64,000 bases of DNA from Peltaster fructicola (GCA_001592805.2 CP051143.1:620001-684000); one strand, 5' to 3'; positions 10,882 to 22,832 are shown, numbered from the stretch's first letter. Made by a program: numbers and translations. The notes: generated by a model from the letters alone, not told the origin.

Positions 10882-11350
10882 ATTGCAGCGGAGTCACTAG
10901 GAATGTACAGTCACTGCACTCTGTCGTTCTGGAATGTGACGTCGGGTAATGCCCGCAATGTTTGGTGCTTGACGGTCGCCAGAGCAACGGCAGCGAGGTT
11001 AGACGCCAAGCCCTGACGCGTCAGAAGCCTCCTACTTCCGCAGCTCCCGGACTGACTCTTGATACGAGCAATGCATGTGTACAGCCACCTTGCCAGCCTG
11101 ACAGGCGTCCAACCGCGATGTTCAGGGCTCGTTCCAACACCTGAGCAGACTCAGCTCCTCCTCGTCCTAAGTATCGCTTGTGAGCACCACTGCTGGTTGC
11201 TTTAGGATTACGGTCAAGTCACGATACGAGCTACTGATGGTCGAAGGATATTTTGGGACGCTCTAAAACTCAGCAGAGAGCATGTCATGACTGCAATAAG
11301 TATATCCACTCGCTCGACATCGCATCACACATTCGATCATCATTTTCACT
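10882..11350. promoter_or_regulatory. Divergent promoter between exgD-type gene and phospholipase B
   Basis: A 469-bp spacer separates two divergent genes for surface or secreted proteins, so it should carry both promoters. The perfect 10-bp palindrome TGACGCGTCA at 11014-11023 is the clearest symmetrical site. It resembles a bZIP-type half-site pair around an ACGCGT core, but no factor can be assigned from sequence alone. Confidence 0.45.
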
Positions 11351-13396
11351 ATGCATACTTTCCTTGCTGCTCTGTTGTGCTTCACCAGTGCTGCCTCCAG
11401 CAGACACCTCTTCGCTGTCGACAATCTCAGCACCGCGCAAACACTTCAGGACAGTGCCACTTCACCATACTACGATGATACACCTCTGGTAGCACGAGGC
11501 GCACCAGCTAATCAACCACATGGCTATGCGCCACAGACAGGCTCATGTCCATCGACTGCACCTACAGCGAGAAGCGCCGCATCGCTCTCATCAGATGAGG
11601 TCTCCTGGCTGGCCTCGAGACGAAACGCCACGATCGATCCGTTACGAACTCTCCTCTCCCGCATGAACTTCAGTGGCTTCGATGCCGCGCAGTACATCAA
11701 CAATCACAGTCAAAATGTCAGCGCACTGCCAAACATCGGCATCGCTGTGTCAGGAGGTGGATATAGGGCTATGCTGAATGGAGCGGGTGTGATCGCTGCG
11801 TTCGACAACAGGACAATCAATGCTACGTCATCGGGCCATCTTGGAGGACTTTTGCAATCGGCGACATACTTGTCCGCACTATCTGGAGGAGGCTGGCTTG
11901 TCGGCTCGTTGTATTCGAACAACTTCACTTCCGTGCAGAACATTGTCGACCAGTCTGCGAATGCCGACAATGATCTGTGGCAGTTGAGCAACTCTATCTT
12001 CGAAGGACCATCGTCTGGCCACTCACACTTGCTAAGCAGTCTCGATTACTACGGTGACCTGATCAAGCAGGTTAAGGCGAAAGACGATGCTGGCTTCAAC
12101 ATAACTATCACTGATTACTGGGGTCGAGCGCTATCCTACCAATTGATCAACGCGACAGATGGTGGCCCAGACTACACATTCTCCTCAATCGCCAGTCAAG
12201 ACTGGTTTAGCTCAGGATCAGTGCCATTGCCGATATTGGTGTCAGACGGTAGAGCTCCAGGCACGGAAGTCGTCTCTCTGAACTCGACTGTTTTCGAGTT
12301 CAATCCATGGGAGCTTGGCTCCTTCGACCCCACAGCGTATGCTTTCACGCCTCTCAAGTACCTGGGCACGAACTACACTGCAGGCAAGCCACTTAATGAT
12401 CAGCAGTGCGTGACAGGCTTCGATAGTGCCAGCTTTGTTATGGGAACATCCAGTTCGCTGTTCAATGCTGTCTTGACCACCATCAATGGCACCAGCACCT
12501 CCGGATTAGTCAATACCGCGCTCAAGGCTGCAATCACATCGGTGTTAGAAGCATGGGGAGAATCCGATACAGATATTGCAAGCTACCCGAATCCTTTCTA
12601 CCAGTATGGTATCGACAATTCCATATTTCGATCAGCACAGCTCACCTTGGTCGACGGTGGAGAGGACAACCAGAACATTCCACTTACACCACTGATTCAA
12701 CCTCCACGACAGGTGGACGTCATTTTTGCCGTCGACAGCTCAGCAGACACCACAGATAGCAATCCAGTACAGGGATCGGCCGCTAATTGGCCTGATGGAG
12801 CATCCCTAGTTGCAACATACCAACGAAGTCTTTCATCCATCGGGAATGGCACAGCATTTCCTGCTGTGCCTGATACCAACACTTTCTTCAACCTGGGATT
12901 GGCAAGAGGACCGACTTTCTTCGGGTGTGACTCGAAGAACCTTACAGGTCCTTCACCCCTGATCGTATACCTGCCGAACGGACCATATTCATACAACAGC
13001 AACACATCGACGTATGACATGGACTACGAGCCTGCTCAGCGTAATGCTATCATCAATAATGCCTACAACATGGCAACACAAGGGAATGGAACCTTGGACT
13101 CCGGCTGGTCCACTTGTGTTGGTTGCGCCATTCTGTCTCGATCTTTCGACAGAACTGGCACGACTGTCCCAGATGTCTGCACCAAATGCTTCACGAAGTA
13201 CTGCTGGAATGGCACGACGGATGCTCGAACACCACAGGTTTGGCAACCTACAGCGAAACTGCAAGGTGCAGCCACCAATGTCACGACTGCTAGCAGCAGC
13301 AGTGCCACGCCTACAGGAGCTGCCAGCAAGAGTCGTGATCAAGGGATGCTGCTGGTACTCTCAGCATTTAGCGCTCTGCGTGCATTCTTGTTGTAG
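11351..13396 (+). CDS. plb: Lysophospholipase / phospholipase B, probably GPI-anchored
   Basis: This intronless frame encodes 681 residues. It starts with a signal peptide (MHTFLAALLCFTSAASS) and ends with a Ser/Thr/Ala-rich stretch followed by a short hydrophobic tail (LLVLSAFSALRAFLL), the pattern of a GPI-attachment signal. Catalytic landmarks of the fungal PLB/cPLA2 fold are the Arg139 loop in SGGGYRAM, nucleophile Ser178 in LSGGGW and Asp435 in VDGGEDNQNIPL. Many N-x-S/T sites and a cysteine-rich C-terminal segment are present. The enzyme removes fatty acids from (lyso)phospholipids at the cell surface or outside the cell. Fungal homologues usually have GLSGGSW where this protein has ALSGGGW; the serine itself is kept. 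The start at 11351 is preferred because it opens directly into the signal peptide. Confidence 0.93.
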   Translation: MHTFLAALLCFTSAASSRHLFAVDNLSTAQTLQDSATSPYYDDTPLVARGAPANQPHGYAPQTGSCPSTAPTARSAASLSSDEVSWLASRRNATIDPLRTLLSRMNFSGFDAAQYINNHSQNVSALPNIGIAVSGGGYRAMLNGAGVIAAFDNRTINATSSGHLGGLLQSATYLSALSGGGWLVGSLYSNNFTSVQNIVDQSANADNDLWQLSNSIFEGPSSGHSHLLSSLDYYGDLIKQVKAKDDAGFNITITDYWGRALSYQLINATDGGPDYTFSSIASQDWFSSGSVPLPILVSDGRAPGTEVVSLNSTVFEFNPWELGSFDPTAYAFTPLKYLGTNYTAGKPLNDQQCVTGFDSASFVMGTSSSLFNAVLTTINGTSTSGLVNTALKAAITSVLEAWGESDTDIASYPNPFYQYGIDNSIFRSAQLTLVDGGEDNQNIPLTPLIQPPRQVDVIFAVDSSADTTDSNPVQGSAANWPDGASLVATYQRSLSSIGNGTAFPAVPDTNTFFNLGLARGPTFFGCDSKNLTGPSPLIVYLPNGPYSYNSNTSTYDMDYEPAQRNAIINNAYNMATQGNGTLDSGWSTCVGCAILSRSFDRTGTTVPDVCTKCFTKYCWNGTTDARTPQVWQPTAKLQGAATNVTTASSSSATPTGAASKSRDQGMLLVLSAFSALRAFLL

Positions 13397-14802
<1,406 letters not shown>

Positions 14803-14920
14803 AGTCTTGAGCCTTGTGAACAGCGATCACTTGGTCCTGACACGACAATGGTATGACACAAGATCTTGATGGGCATTGACATCAGTCACAACTGTCTGCA
14901 CTCATAATGCTCTTGACCAT

Positions 14921-17900
14921 CTAAATGCCTTGCCCTCTTCGCCCAGCATCATAGTTTGCCTTTCGTAGCTCAAACAACATATCGTCTATTGCTCTCTCCT
15001 CTTGATGACCGAAGACAGAAGCCTTGAATCCGTCTAGTGCTTCTCTCAAGAGGCTCAAGATACCTGCAGCACCCATGCTTGTTCGGGTTGGTGATACCCG
15101 GCTTGCGCTGGGTATACTCGCGTCTGTTGCTTCAAGATCCGTCTGCTCAACCACACTCGTGCCCACAGGATGCTTTGTCTGAGCGGGTGAAGCAGGGATC
15201 GCGGTCTGCTTGACAGGAGATTGAGCTGAGCCCAGCAGAGATGGCTGGCTGCTGCTTACAGTGTCAGTTGCTGGAACATGTGATGATAGCTGTCGATTAA
15301 ACGTTGGCGAGTCGTCCTTGGGGTTGACCTTATTCTTCTTGCCCTTTCTACGTCGTCTTCGGCGAGATGAATCACCATTCTCGGACACCTGGGAGGTACG
15401 GTTAGTGGACGGTGTGACGTTCTCTTCGTCCTCCACGTTAGGCTCCACTAGCACATCGTTGTCAGTTTGAGAGTCGAGCCACTGTTGACTACTCGCAACG
15501 ACTATGCACTCTCCTATGTCGTCGTCATCCTGCTCAGTCGCAGATTTCGAGATTGACGATGTCACCTTTCGGCGAGCATTCTTCTCAGCTTGCTTCTCAG
15601 TCTTGCTTCGCTTTCTCTTCTGTGAACTCTTGGATGTTGTCGTGTCCAACGAGACTTGGCTAGACAACACGACATCTGTATCCGAAGTGGTTGCTGCCCT
15701 GCGTTTTGAAGGTGTGTTTTCCAAACTAGCTGCCATTTCGGTCTCGATTTGAAGCTGTACATTCGGTAAATCCATATCCATGCTTGTGTCATCACCAACA
15801 TTCTCCGCTGGCTCATCTGTTGCTGCTTCTGAGCTGCTTCGTTCCAGAGCTGGCAAGGACTTTCCTTGTGTGACAGCGACCGGCGCTACTGATGACACAA
15901 CTATTGTGGTTTCGTCTGACAGCACCGCAAGAGGTTCTTGTGTATGTTGAGCATTGTTGAGGACAGGCGGCGAAGTCACATCCATATCGTCCATGTGGAT
16001 ATTAGTTAATGCCTCATTGTCCGCTCGACTTGCCCGATCGTGGTCGAGTTGCAGTAGTCTTGGGGCTATTGATCGCACAGGACTTGAAGACATGTCTTGG
16101 TACTGCTGCACGTCAGCATGTTGCCTGTCGCGTGCCTCTCGCTGGTTGTCTGTGAAGAGCTGGGAATCTTGTGCTTGTAGAGTTGGCATGCGCACAATCG
16201 GAACGAAGGCAATCTGCGAGTCGTCATGGCGGATTCGTGGCGACTTGAATAGCTTCTTTGTGCTTGATCGCTCGACATGCCTGGGATTCATAGATGTGGG
16301 CCGGTCACTTGCTTCGCGTCTGTGGGTAGTAACTCGGCTCTGTGGTGTAGACATCTGAACAGGTGCAGAGGTCACGACAGGGATCTTGAGCTGCTCGCAT
16401 GCTGGTAGGCTGAGAAGTGGCTCATCTGTAGACACCGACAAACGAGGCATCCTAATGATAGCTACCGTGTTGAGAGCACGAAGCACTTGCTGTAGATCGT
16501 CCGAGTGTTTCAAGGTTTCCTGGAGCTCGAATGTGCTGTTCCAGAGCTCAATGGTGTTGTTGACGATCTCCAGGGATGTGCTGCGGAGACCGGCCATCAG
16601 CAGTTGTTCAACCAGTGCTTTATTGAAGGTGTTCTTTGACATCTCCATGCGAAGTAGGGATAATACAATTGACCAGGACTGTGATCGCAGTAGCCCTGAC
16701 GTCTCGCTCATGGTCCTCAGCCGATCTTCGGTGTCCTCGACCCATGCACAGATGCCTGGGGCGAGTCGCTGCATGACTTGTTCACCACAGCCATCGTCAG
16801 GATTGAGCGTATTACACAAGAGCCTGAGGGTCTCCAAAGCAACTGTTGGATCGCTGTGATCTGTCGTGTCTCCATAGCATGAACACATCACCTGGTTGAC
16901 CAGGCGGACATACTGCTCAAGAGTCATCGAGCCCGTCTTGTGAATGCCTGCCACCCCAATAAGGGCCTTGAGAGCACGTCCTTCGGCCTGTGGATGTTGC
17001 GTCCAAGACACTGACGGCAGCACTGCTAGCACGAATCGTTGCACAACCGACAGGCTGTATGTATCCTGCTCTGCCAGAGCTGCTTTACTCAGAGGTTCGA
17101 CGAGAGCGAGCTCTGGGCCGGCCTCGCCAGCTAGGTCTCTAGCCAGCCTTATAGCACGTGTCGTCAATGTTTCGAAGTTCAGTAAAGCATTACTATCAAC
17201 TTCAGCAAGCTTGAAGGCAGCAGAAAGTATCGCCTTGCAAGTCCCTAGCTCTTGTAAGGCTTCTGGGGAAAGAGGTGCGCTCATCCGATCTTTCTCTGTG
17301 TCAATAAGACATGTCAGAATGCTAGCTACGGCAGTCCATATGGTTGTGAGATTGCCATAGATGCAGTCCTGCCTGGAAACGAGTGTCTGCCAGGTCTTCG
17401 ATATGAGCTGGACTTTGCCGGCGCTAGAAGACTTCGACGAGCAGTACATTGTCAGTACTGCCTCCACAAACGAGGACGACACAGCTGCAGCATAGGTTAG
17501 CACAAAGTCTAGTGGTGTAATGTTCCCTTGCGAGCCCGCAGCTGAACGAGGGTTCTGAGCCGACATCGCTGTTCCGGTCTGTGGTTCCAGTATCACAAAG
17601 TTCTCGACGAGGTGAGCGGCTCCAAGTCGAGTGAAAGCCATGAACTGCAGTTCGGACAATCGCTTCTGCACTCTCGACACATCCATTTCTGCGGCCGTTT
17701 GTGCTGTACGAGTAGACAAATTTTGAAATGCGTTCAGAAGGTCAACAATGGCAGCTTTGAGCTCCATTGATACTCGCACTTCCTGTGCGCCAGCCTGGAG
17801 CACAGATTGTAGCAAGGACGACCACATTTCGAGTTCGGTTGTGCAATCCTGACCCTCTGGCGACTCTAGCATAGGCAGGAGCACAAGATCAACCAATGGG

Positions 17901-19678
17901 AGAATCTTGGACAATCGAGATCTGATCCACCTAGCATCGATCCGTGGAAGGTCCTCAGGCAAGATAGCCTTGGGTTGAAGTGCAGCGGTCGGGTTCCAGG
18001 CACCCGTGTTTGGTGTAAATAGTCCTCGCAAGATTCGACTGGCGAAATGACGACCTTTAGTGCTCGCGCCTGCCATCAACTCGACAGTGTCGACAACAAA
18101 GTTGTCCCAAGCGAAATCGAGGCTATCGAAAGTCAGGTCCGGTCGCAGGGCGTAATGTAGCAGATTGAAGTAGCCATCCAGCGCCAGTCGTCGCAGCTCT
18201 TTGGATCGCTTGTCTGCACCTTTTCTTTCAAATCCTGTCCGCATCGGTTTCATCAATACAGCTACAAAGTTTGTAGACATGGTAGAGTCCGGTCGTACGA
18301 CGTAGATCAGTTTTCGCCAAGCAGAATGGGCTTGACACCTCAGCTCTGAGTCCGAGGAGCATAGACATGGTTGCATGATTGTGATCCAGCTACGAAATCG
18401 CCGCCAGCTTTGTATAGGCATCTTTGAGCTCCTGTGGAACAGCACGAGAGCGCTCCAGATCATCGGGACCGAAGATCTGACCTTCTCGCTCTTAGTGAAA
18501 TGTGCAAGTCGTAACGTGAAGTGCTCGTAATATCTCGTTGATTCCTTCTCGGTCTCAATCTCCAGGAGATCGTGTAGAGCCTTGGTCGCGGATGCGTTTC
18601 CGCCAAACTCCATGGCTGCATAGTTGCAGACCTCGATCGCTCTGTTACGCACGTCGCTGATATCACTAAGCATACCATTGAGCAGGTGCTGAAGCCAGTC
18701 CTTGATCCTTGCCAGCATCACGCTTGGTGCCTGACGGATGAGCCTGCGATAGATTGTGATTCTTATGGCGATACCGTTGGTACCAGGACACCGTTCCTCG
18801 ATGGTTTGGAGTGCTGTGAGCACACGATCAACTTTCAGTGGTGTTAGAATCGTGGTCGTAAAGTCCTGATGTGCTAACAGGCCCAACGCTGACTTTATGA
18901 TCGGCTTTGCAACCGCTGCTTGTTCACTTGCGGCTATCGTTCTGTCTAGTATTGATGCTTGGAAGTTGGCATCTGTAGCAACTCGAAAGTCGTCCCAAGC
19001 TAGGATACGGGCGGCGAGCTTGAATGCTTGTGCGGCAAGCTGCATATCGGTAGACTCGTTTGTCCCTCGAAGTACTGTATCTCGCAATATGAGTCTCTGG
19101 AACGCATTCATGTGGCGCGACACTTCTTGATGGTTGGGTACATCCTCGTATGTGGCAAGGGCGCCGTTGATAGCTAGGTATGCATCGAGGCGTGAGTATT
19201 TCGACGTAGAGTCCAACTGCTTTAACGTGGAGTCAAGCATCTTGGCGAAACTCTCTGGCAATTGGCTCGTGAAGTAGGACGAGTGCGTGTCACTGTCATC
19301 CGGTGTTGGTAGTGGCGATGTACTGCCAAGTTTGAGTATCGATTTGCTAGGCCGCAATAGTTTTGACCTGGCAGGGCTGCTTTTCGGAGATGAAGCCTCG
19401 AGCAAGCTGTTGGCGGGAGGATGGAATGTTGGTGTGGACAAGAATTCGACTCGCTTGATGATGTTTGCATTGCTGATAAGTGTTGATGAGCGTAATGGGG
19501 AGGAGTTCGGCGGCGTGCTAGACGAGATATGTTGTGATGGTGGCCGTGAGCTTTTCTCGGGCTCGATATCGCTATTCAAGAAGGCGAGAGCATCCTCGAT
19601 GTCCTCGTCGGTGTCCTGTGGAGGAGTTGGTGGTCGTGAAGTCATAGAAGGCATGACCATGGTTCCTGAACAGAACAT
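14921..19678 (-). CDS. rif1: Rif1 telomere-length and replication-timing regulator
   Basis: One intronless frame encodes 1585 residues. The Rif1 N-terminal HEAT-like domain begins around residue 150 (RLDAYLAINGALATYEDVP) and fills the middle of the protein, including the GAWNPTAALQP segment. The C-terminal third is acidic, Ser/Thr-rich and probably disordered, with a short helical end (SLLREALDGFKASVFG). Two candidate protein phosphatase 1 docking motifs lie ahead of the repeat domain: KRVEF at 75-79 (RVxF type) and SILK at 113-116. Rif1 recruits PP1 to counter DDK phosphorylation at origins and limits telomere elongation and end resection in other organisms. The first ATG (residue 1) is weakly supported; Met9 (19654) or Met12 (19645) are possible starts. 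The gene is divergent from ric8. Confidence 0.9.
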   Translation of the reverse strand: MFCSGTMVMPSMTSRPPTPPQDTDEDIEDALAFLNSDIEPEKSSRPPSQHISSSTPPNSSPLRSSTLISNANIIKRVEFLSTPTFHPPANSLLEASSPKSSPARSKLLRPSKSILKLGSTSPLPTPDDSDTHSSYFTSQLPESFAKMLDSTLKQLDSTSKYSRLDAYLAINGALATYEDVPNHQEVSRHMNAFQRLILRDTVLRGTNESTDMQLAAQAFKLAARILAWDDFRVATDANFQASILDRTIAASEQAAVAKPIIKSALGLLAHQDFTTTILTPLKVDRVLTALQTIEERCPGTNGIAIRITIYRRLIRQAPSVMLARIKDWLQHLLNGMLSDISDVRNRAIEVCNYAAMEFGGNASATKALHDLLEIETEKESTRYYEHFTLRLAHFTKSEKVRSSVPMIWSALVLFHRSSKMPIQSWRRFRSWITIMQPCLCSSDSELRCQAHSAWRKLIYVVRPDSTMSTNFVAVLMKPMRTGFERKGADKRSKELRRLALDGYFNLLHYALRPDLTFDSLDFAWDNFVVDTVELMAGASTKGRHFASRILRGLFTPNTGAWNPTAALQPKAILPEDLPRIDARWIRSRLSKILPLVDLVLLPMLESPEGQDCTTELEMWSSLLQSVLQAGAQEVRVSMELKAAIVDLLNAFQNLSTRTAQTAAEMDVSRVQKRLSELQFMAFTRLGAAHLVENFVILEPQTGTAMSAQNPRSAAGSQGNITPLDFVLTYAAAVSSSFVEAVLTMYCSSKSSSAGKVQLISKTWQTLVSRQDCIYGNLTTIWTAVASILTCLIDTEKDRMSAPLSPEALQELGTCKAILSAAFKLAEVDSNALLNFETLTTRAIRLARDLAGEAGPELALVEPLSKAALAEQDTYSLSVVQRFVLAVLPSVSWTQHPQAEGRALKALIGVAGIHKTGSMTLEQYVRLVNQVMCSCYGDTTDHSDPTVALETLRLLCNTLNPDDGCGEQVMQRLAPGICAWVEDTEDRLRTMSETSGLLRSQSWSIVLSLLRMEMSKNTFNKALVEQLLMAGLRSTSLEIVNNTIELWNSTFELQETLKHSDDLQQVLRALNTVAIIRMPRLSVSTDEPLLSLPACEQLKIPVVTSAPVQMSTPQSRVTTHRREASDRPTSMNPRHVERSSTKKLFKSPRIRHDDSQIAFVPIVRMPTLQAQDSQLFTDNQREARDRQHADVQQYQDMSSSPVRSIAPRLLQLDHDRASRADNEALTNIHMDDMDVTSPPVLNNAQHTQEPLAVLSDETTIVVSSVAPVAVTQGKSLPALERSSSEAATDEPAENVGDDTSMDMDLPNVQLQIETEMAASLENTPSKRRAATTSDTDVVLSSQVSLDTTTSKSSQKRKRSKTEKQAEKNARRKVTSSISKSATEQDDDDIGECIVVASSQQWLDSQTDNDVLVEPNVEDEENVTPSTNRTSQVSENGDSSRRRRRRKGKKNKVNPKDDSPTFNRQLSSHVPATDTVSSSQPSLLGSAQSPVKQTAIPASPAQTKHPVGTSVVEQTDLEATDASIPSASRVSPTRTSMGAAGILSLLREALDGFKASVFGHQEERAIDDMLFELRKANYDAGRRGQGI

Positions 19679-19951
19679 GGCTCATTCAACGCAGCAGGAA
19701 AGACAAAACGCAGACAACGCAAGTGCTGATGAGCGTCATCTGTGGGATATGTGGTATGGGCGGCTGCGTCGAGGTGTGGTAAACTTGGGCAACACGAGAT
19801 AGTCGCGAAGTCGCGAAGCGCGTTAAGTGTGAACGCGTGTGGCTGGTGAGACTTACGGTCGCCCATCTGTGCATGGCGTCTAAATTATGTCACATGCAGG
19901 ACACGCTGCATCCTCTGTCATTGCACGACACCTGTGACGTTCAGGAATATC
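19679..19951. promoter_or_regulatory. rif1-ric8 divergent promoter
   Basis: This 273-bp spacer must serve both divergent genes. It contains a tandem TCGCGAAG repeat at about 19803-19818 and an ACGCGT hexamer at 19833-19838. ACGCGT is the MCB core used by MBF-type G1/S factors in yeasts. Its role here is inference, because the hexamer also occurs elsewhere in this window. Confidence 0.4.
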
Positions 19952-21424
19952 ATGCACACCACTGGTGAGCTCGTGTGATCGGTGTAACGACATAACTGAC
20001 TGGCTTGCAGATTTCTCATCGGTTGACCGCCTGCTCGAGGAGCTGAAGAGCAGTTCGGATGCTGCCAAACTGTCCCTACAACGTACGCTACTCTTTTCAA
20101 CACATTGTTCATGCTCACGCAGATAGGTCAAGAGCAGATCCTCGCTAGTATCAAGACTGCTAGTCGGCAGCCATCTACTGCAAAGCCGCTATTCGCACGA
20201 GACGTAGGAGATCTTGAAGTGGTCATTGTTCATCACTGACTATCACAGTCTGTCACATTACTCACCACATATGGTCTGAGCTCTGCCAGCACAGTCGCGT
20301 CGAAAGACGCATTACGGTCTCTTGCCAATGTCCTCGTGACCAATGCACCATCACGACAGGTAGTCGTTGAGCTCAATTTTGGAGCCGACCTTGCAGACAG
20401 ATTCAAGCAATGCGATCTCGAGCAAGAGTTCCTCTATGCGAGACTGCTGTTTCTGCTGTCCTATAACACTTCCTTGAACTTTGGCGATCTGGTGCGCAAG
20501 CACAACCTCGCAGAAAGCATCATTGCACACCTGAATGAGCATGCAAAGTTGACACAACGTCTTGGAGATAGCTCAGATCCCGCCAGCATGGCTATGAGCG
20601 AGCAACTGCGGCTGCTTTTCAATATCACACATTTCTTTGCAGACCTCGGACAGGACTTTACCGCAGCCGTAGCTCCAGCTTGCATCATACTGCTTCAGAC
20701 TACTTGGCCAGCTCCCGTGTTACAACCCACCTTAGCCAGTGTCATCAACGCCTTACTCTGTCTTGATCTCAAAGCTGCCGCTGGACTGCGTCAAAAGGAC
20801 GGATCGCCAAGCACGACGATACACAAAGACGTGGTCCGAAGTCTTGTGAAGGTCCTTGATCGTGCTACACTCGAGCATGATGAGAAGGATCTTGAGCAAG
20901 GTGCCGCACCATTATGTACGCTTCTGCGAAAGGTTTACGAGCTCGCCGATGGCGATGTTCGAGGTGAGATGCAGGGTTTGTTGTTGCCCACCGAGCATGA
21001 CCGCAGGAAACCTCTTGGACAAGGCTCCTCGATCTCTGCACGGCTTCTGCGAATGTGTGGCTCGCCCTTGCTGCCATCACTACGGGAGAACATCTCAAAT
21101 CTTTTATATGAACTCAGCGACAAGGATCCAGAACGCTTCGTCTACAACGTTGGCTATGGGCATGCATCTGGCTTTCTATTGAGTCACAACATCGCCGTGC
21201 CAGTCGACGGGGTCAGTCAAGAGATCCCGAGCAGTGATCCTGTCAATCCAGTTACTGGACAAAATCTTGCTATGGAAAGCGACGATCATGATGGGCTGCC
21301 AGAGATGACTGACGAAGAGAAAGAACGAGAAGCTGAAAGACTTTTCGTCTTGTTTGAGCGGCTGAAGGCTACTGGAGTTGTCGACGTCAAGAATCCCGTG
21401 GAGGACTACCGGGACAAACAATGA
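19952..21424 (+). CDS. ric8: Synembryn-like Ric8, G-alpha guanine nucleotide exchange factor/chaperone
   Basis: I join four exons: 19952-19964, 20011-20082, 20127-20203 and 20249-21424. The introns are 46, 44 and 45 nt, and the protein is about 445 residues. The reconstructed N-terminus reads MHTTDFSSVDRLLEELKSSS. The last exon carries the armadillo-type Ric8 body, including LLRKVYELADGDVRGEM, LLPTEHDRRKPLGQG and ENISNLLYELSDKDPERF. Ric8 acts in the cytosol on G-alpha subunits as a GEF and folding chaperone, and in fungi it controls growth and development upstream of cAMP signalling. The first exon is only 13 nt and is the least certain part. Each junction restores the frame exactly and uses plausible GT/AG signals. 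The C-terminus ends VEDYRDKQ. Confidence 0.88.
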
Positions 21425-21809
21425 ATGCTCTGAATCACGGCACAGTCCCACAAAACTTGAGAAGACAGACACGACGGTATACCTGGTCAATTCACTCTTC
21501 TGCATTGATTAACTACGACTTGATATGGACTTGTCAGGTTGGCAATCCGTCTAATGTCTCAGCAAGCTCCCAGAGGATCCAATACGCTTCTTGCGAGAGC
21601 ACCCGCTGCACTTCTGACCATGCAGCCAGGAGCCTGCAACTCTGCAAGTGAATGCGCTTTTAGCATGACAATTGTGCAAAAGCAAACATAAGTACTGCCT
21701 TATATTCTCCTAATGATGTCGCTATATGCTCTTTCATAACATAACTCAATTTGAAGAGCGACCATCACTCGCAGCAAAGTAAGCCATCTGAGCAGCAAAG
21801 GGCATCGTT
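21425..21809. other. Spacer downstream of ric8
   Basis: This stretch holds the ric8 3' region and a possible promoter for the ORF at 21810. A moderately AT-rich part around 21690-21770 (TATATTCTCC, CTATATGCTC) is the only compositional feature seen. Confidence 0.4.
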
Positions 21810-22832
21810 ATGAGAGAGCTCATCGCTCGATTCAGATTATCTTGTCAGAACATCGGCATCAGTCGCCTTAGCAGACACATTCGGATGATGCTAGATCCGG
21901 CATACCAATCGAAGTCAGTAGTACTCAAGAATTCGTTACATGAAACGGGGACAGACTCAACGCAAGACAATGCAGACCAGCTATTTGACTTCGCTCCCGG
22001 AGGCCAACAGCCTCAATACTCTCTAGCTGGTGAGCATCTCGATGTGCCAGGCTCAACAGACATGCAGAATATCAAGCAGCAAGTGCTTCGGGATAGACCT
22101 GCAGTCGCCCACCTTGGCGCTCATCCCGTCGTCAGTAACGACCATAACTTCAAGACATTTCAAAAGCGAGCGGGTCGGCTGTTCCTTGCACAACGACAGA
22201 ACGAACAGGATATCTTTTCTGCTGAGGCGATCGAGGTTGCATTCTCGAGAGCAGGCTCGAGAGTGCCGTGGTTTCTAGAGAGTGGACGCCTGGGTCGAAG
22301 AGAAACGAAGAATAGGAGTCTCCGAGCGGAGGCTGATGCCCTCAATGGGACTGATCCCGTAAATCACCAGCTAGGAACAGACTCAGCAGTACCGTCGCAC
22401 ATACGCAGAGTCACACGCGATTCTGAATCTGTCCTTACCAAGCATGACAACATTGGTAGGGTCGCCAGCAGCCGTGTCGGTCGCAACCATGCAATGCGGC
22501 GGTCCAAAGACAATGAAACCCACCGTGAGGTCACTGCGCAGTGCCTACACGTACCAGATCGGCGAATAATCATGTGGCTGGCGCAGGTTGAGGATGCTGG
22601 TGTGTGTTGTGACCCTAATGACCAGCCTTGGCGACCACCTTCTCAACACCTAATTGGCCTAAGCACAATCAAAGTCGAAGAATTAACACATGATGAGCTT
22701 GCTGCCGGCCGTCGTCGACATTTGATCGCTGTCCGGAAACAAGAAGAGCGACCGCCAGAAGTGCAAAAGCTTGAGGCATGGCGTAGATTCTCCAGTGGCA
22801 TTTGCAGAGGGGACGACCATGGCTGCACCTGA
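21810..22832 (+). CDS. Unrecognised hypothetical protein
   Basis: This 340-residue frame has a balanced charged composition and is much longer than chance ORFs in nearby spacers. I do not recognise a family. It is rich in Arg, Asp and His, and has no signal peptide or membrane segment. A middle part rich in RR/RRE patches and a helical, Glu/Arg-rich C-terminus (LTHDELAAGRRRHLIAVRKQ) are visible. The frame continues open for 31 codons past the TGA at 22830-22832 to a second TGA at 22926-22928. I could not find an intron with good sites and a length divisible by three that removes the first stop. It may be a lineage-specific gene, a gene with an unrecognised intron, or a chance ORF. Confidence 0.45.
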   Translation: MRELIARFRLSCQNIGISRLSRHIRMMLDPAYQSKSVVLKNSLHETGTDSTQDNADQLFDFAPGGQQPQYSLAGEHLDVPGSTDMQNIKQQVLRDRPAVAHLGAHPVVSNDHNFKTFQKRAGRLFLAQRQNEQDIFSAEAIEVAFSRAGSRVPWFLESGRLGRRETKNRSLRAEADALNGTDPVNHQLGTDSAVPSHIRRVTRDSESVLTKHDNIGRVASSRVGRNHAMRRSKDNETHREVTAQCLHVPDRRIIMWLAQVEDAGVCCDPNDQPWRPPSQHLIGLSTIKVEELTHDELAAGRRRHLIAVRKQEERPPEVQKLEAWRRFSSGICRGDDHGCT

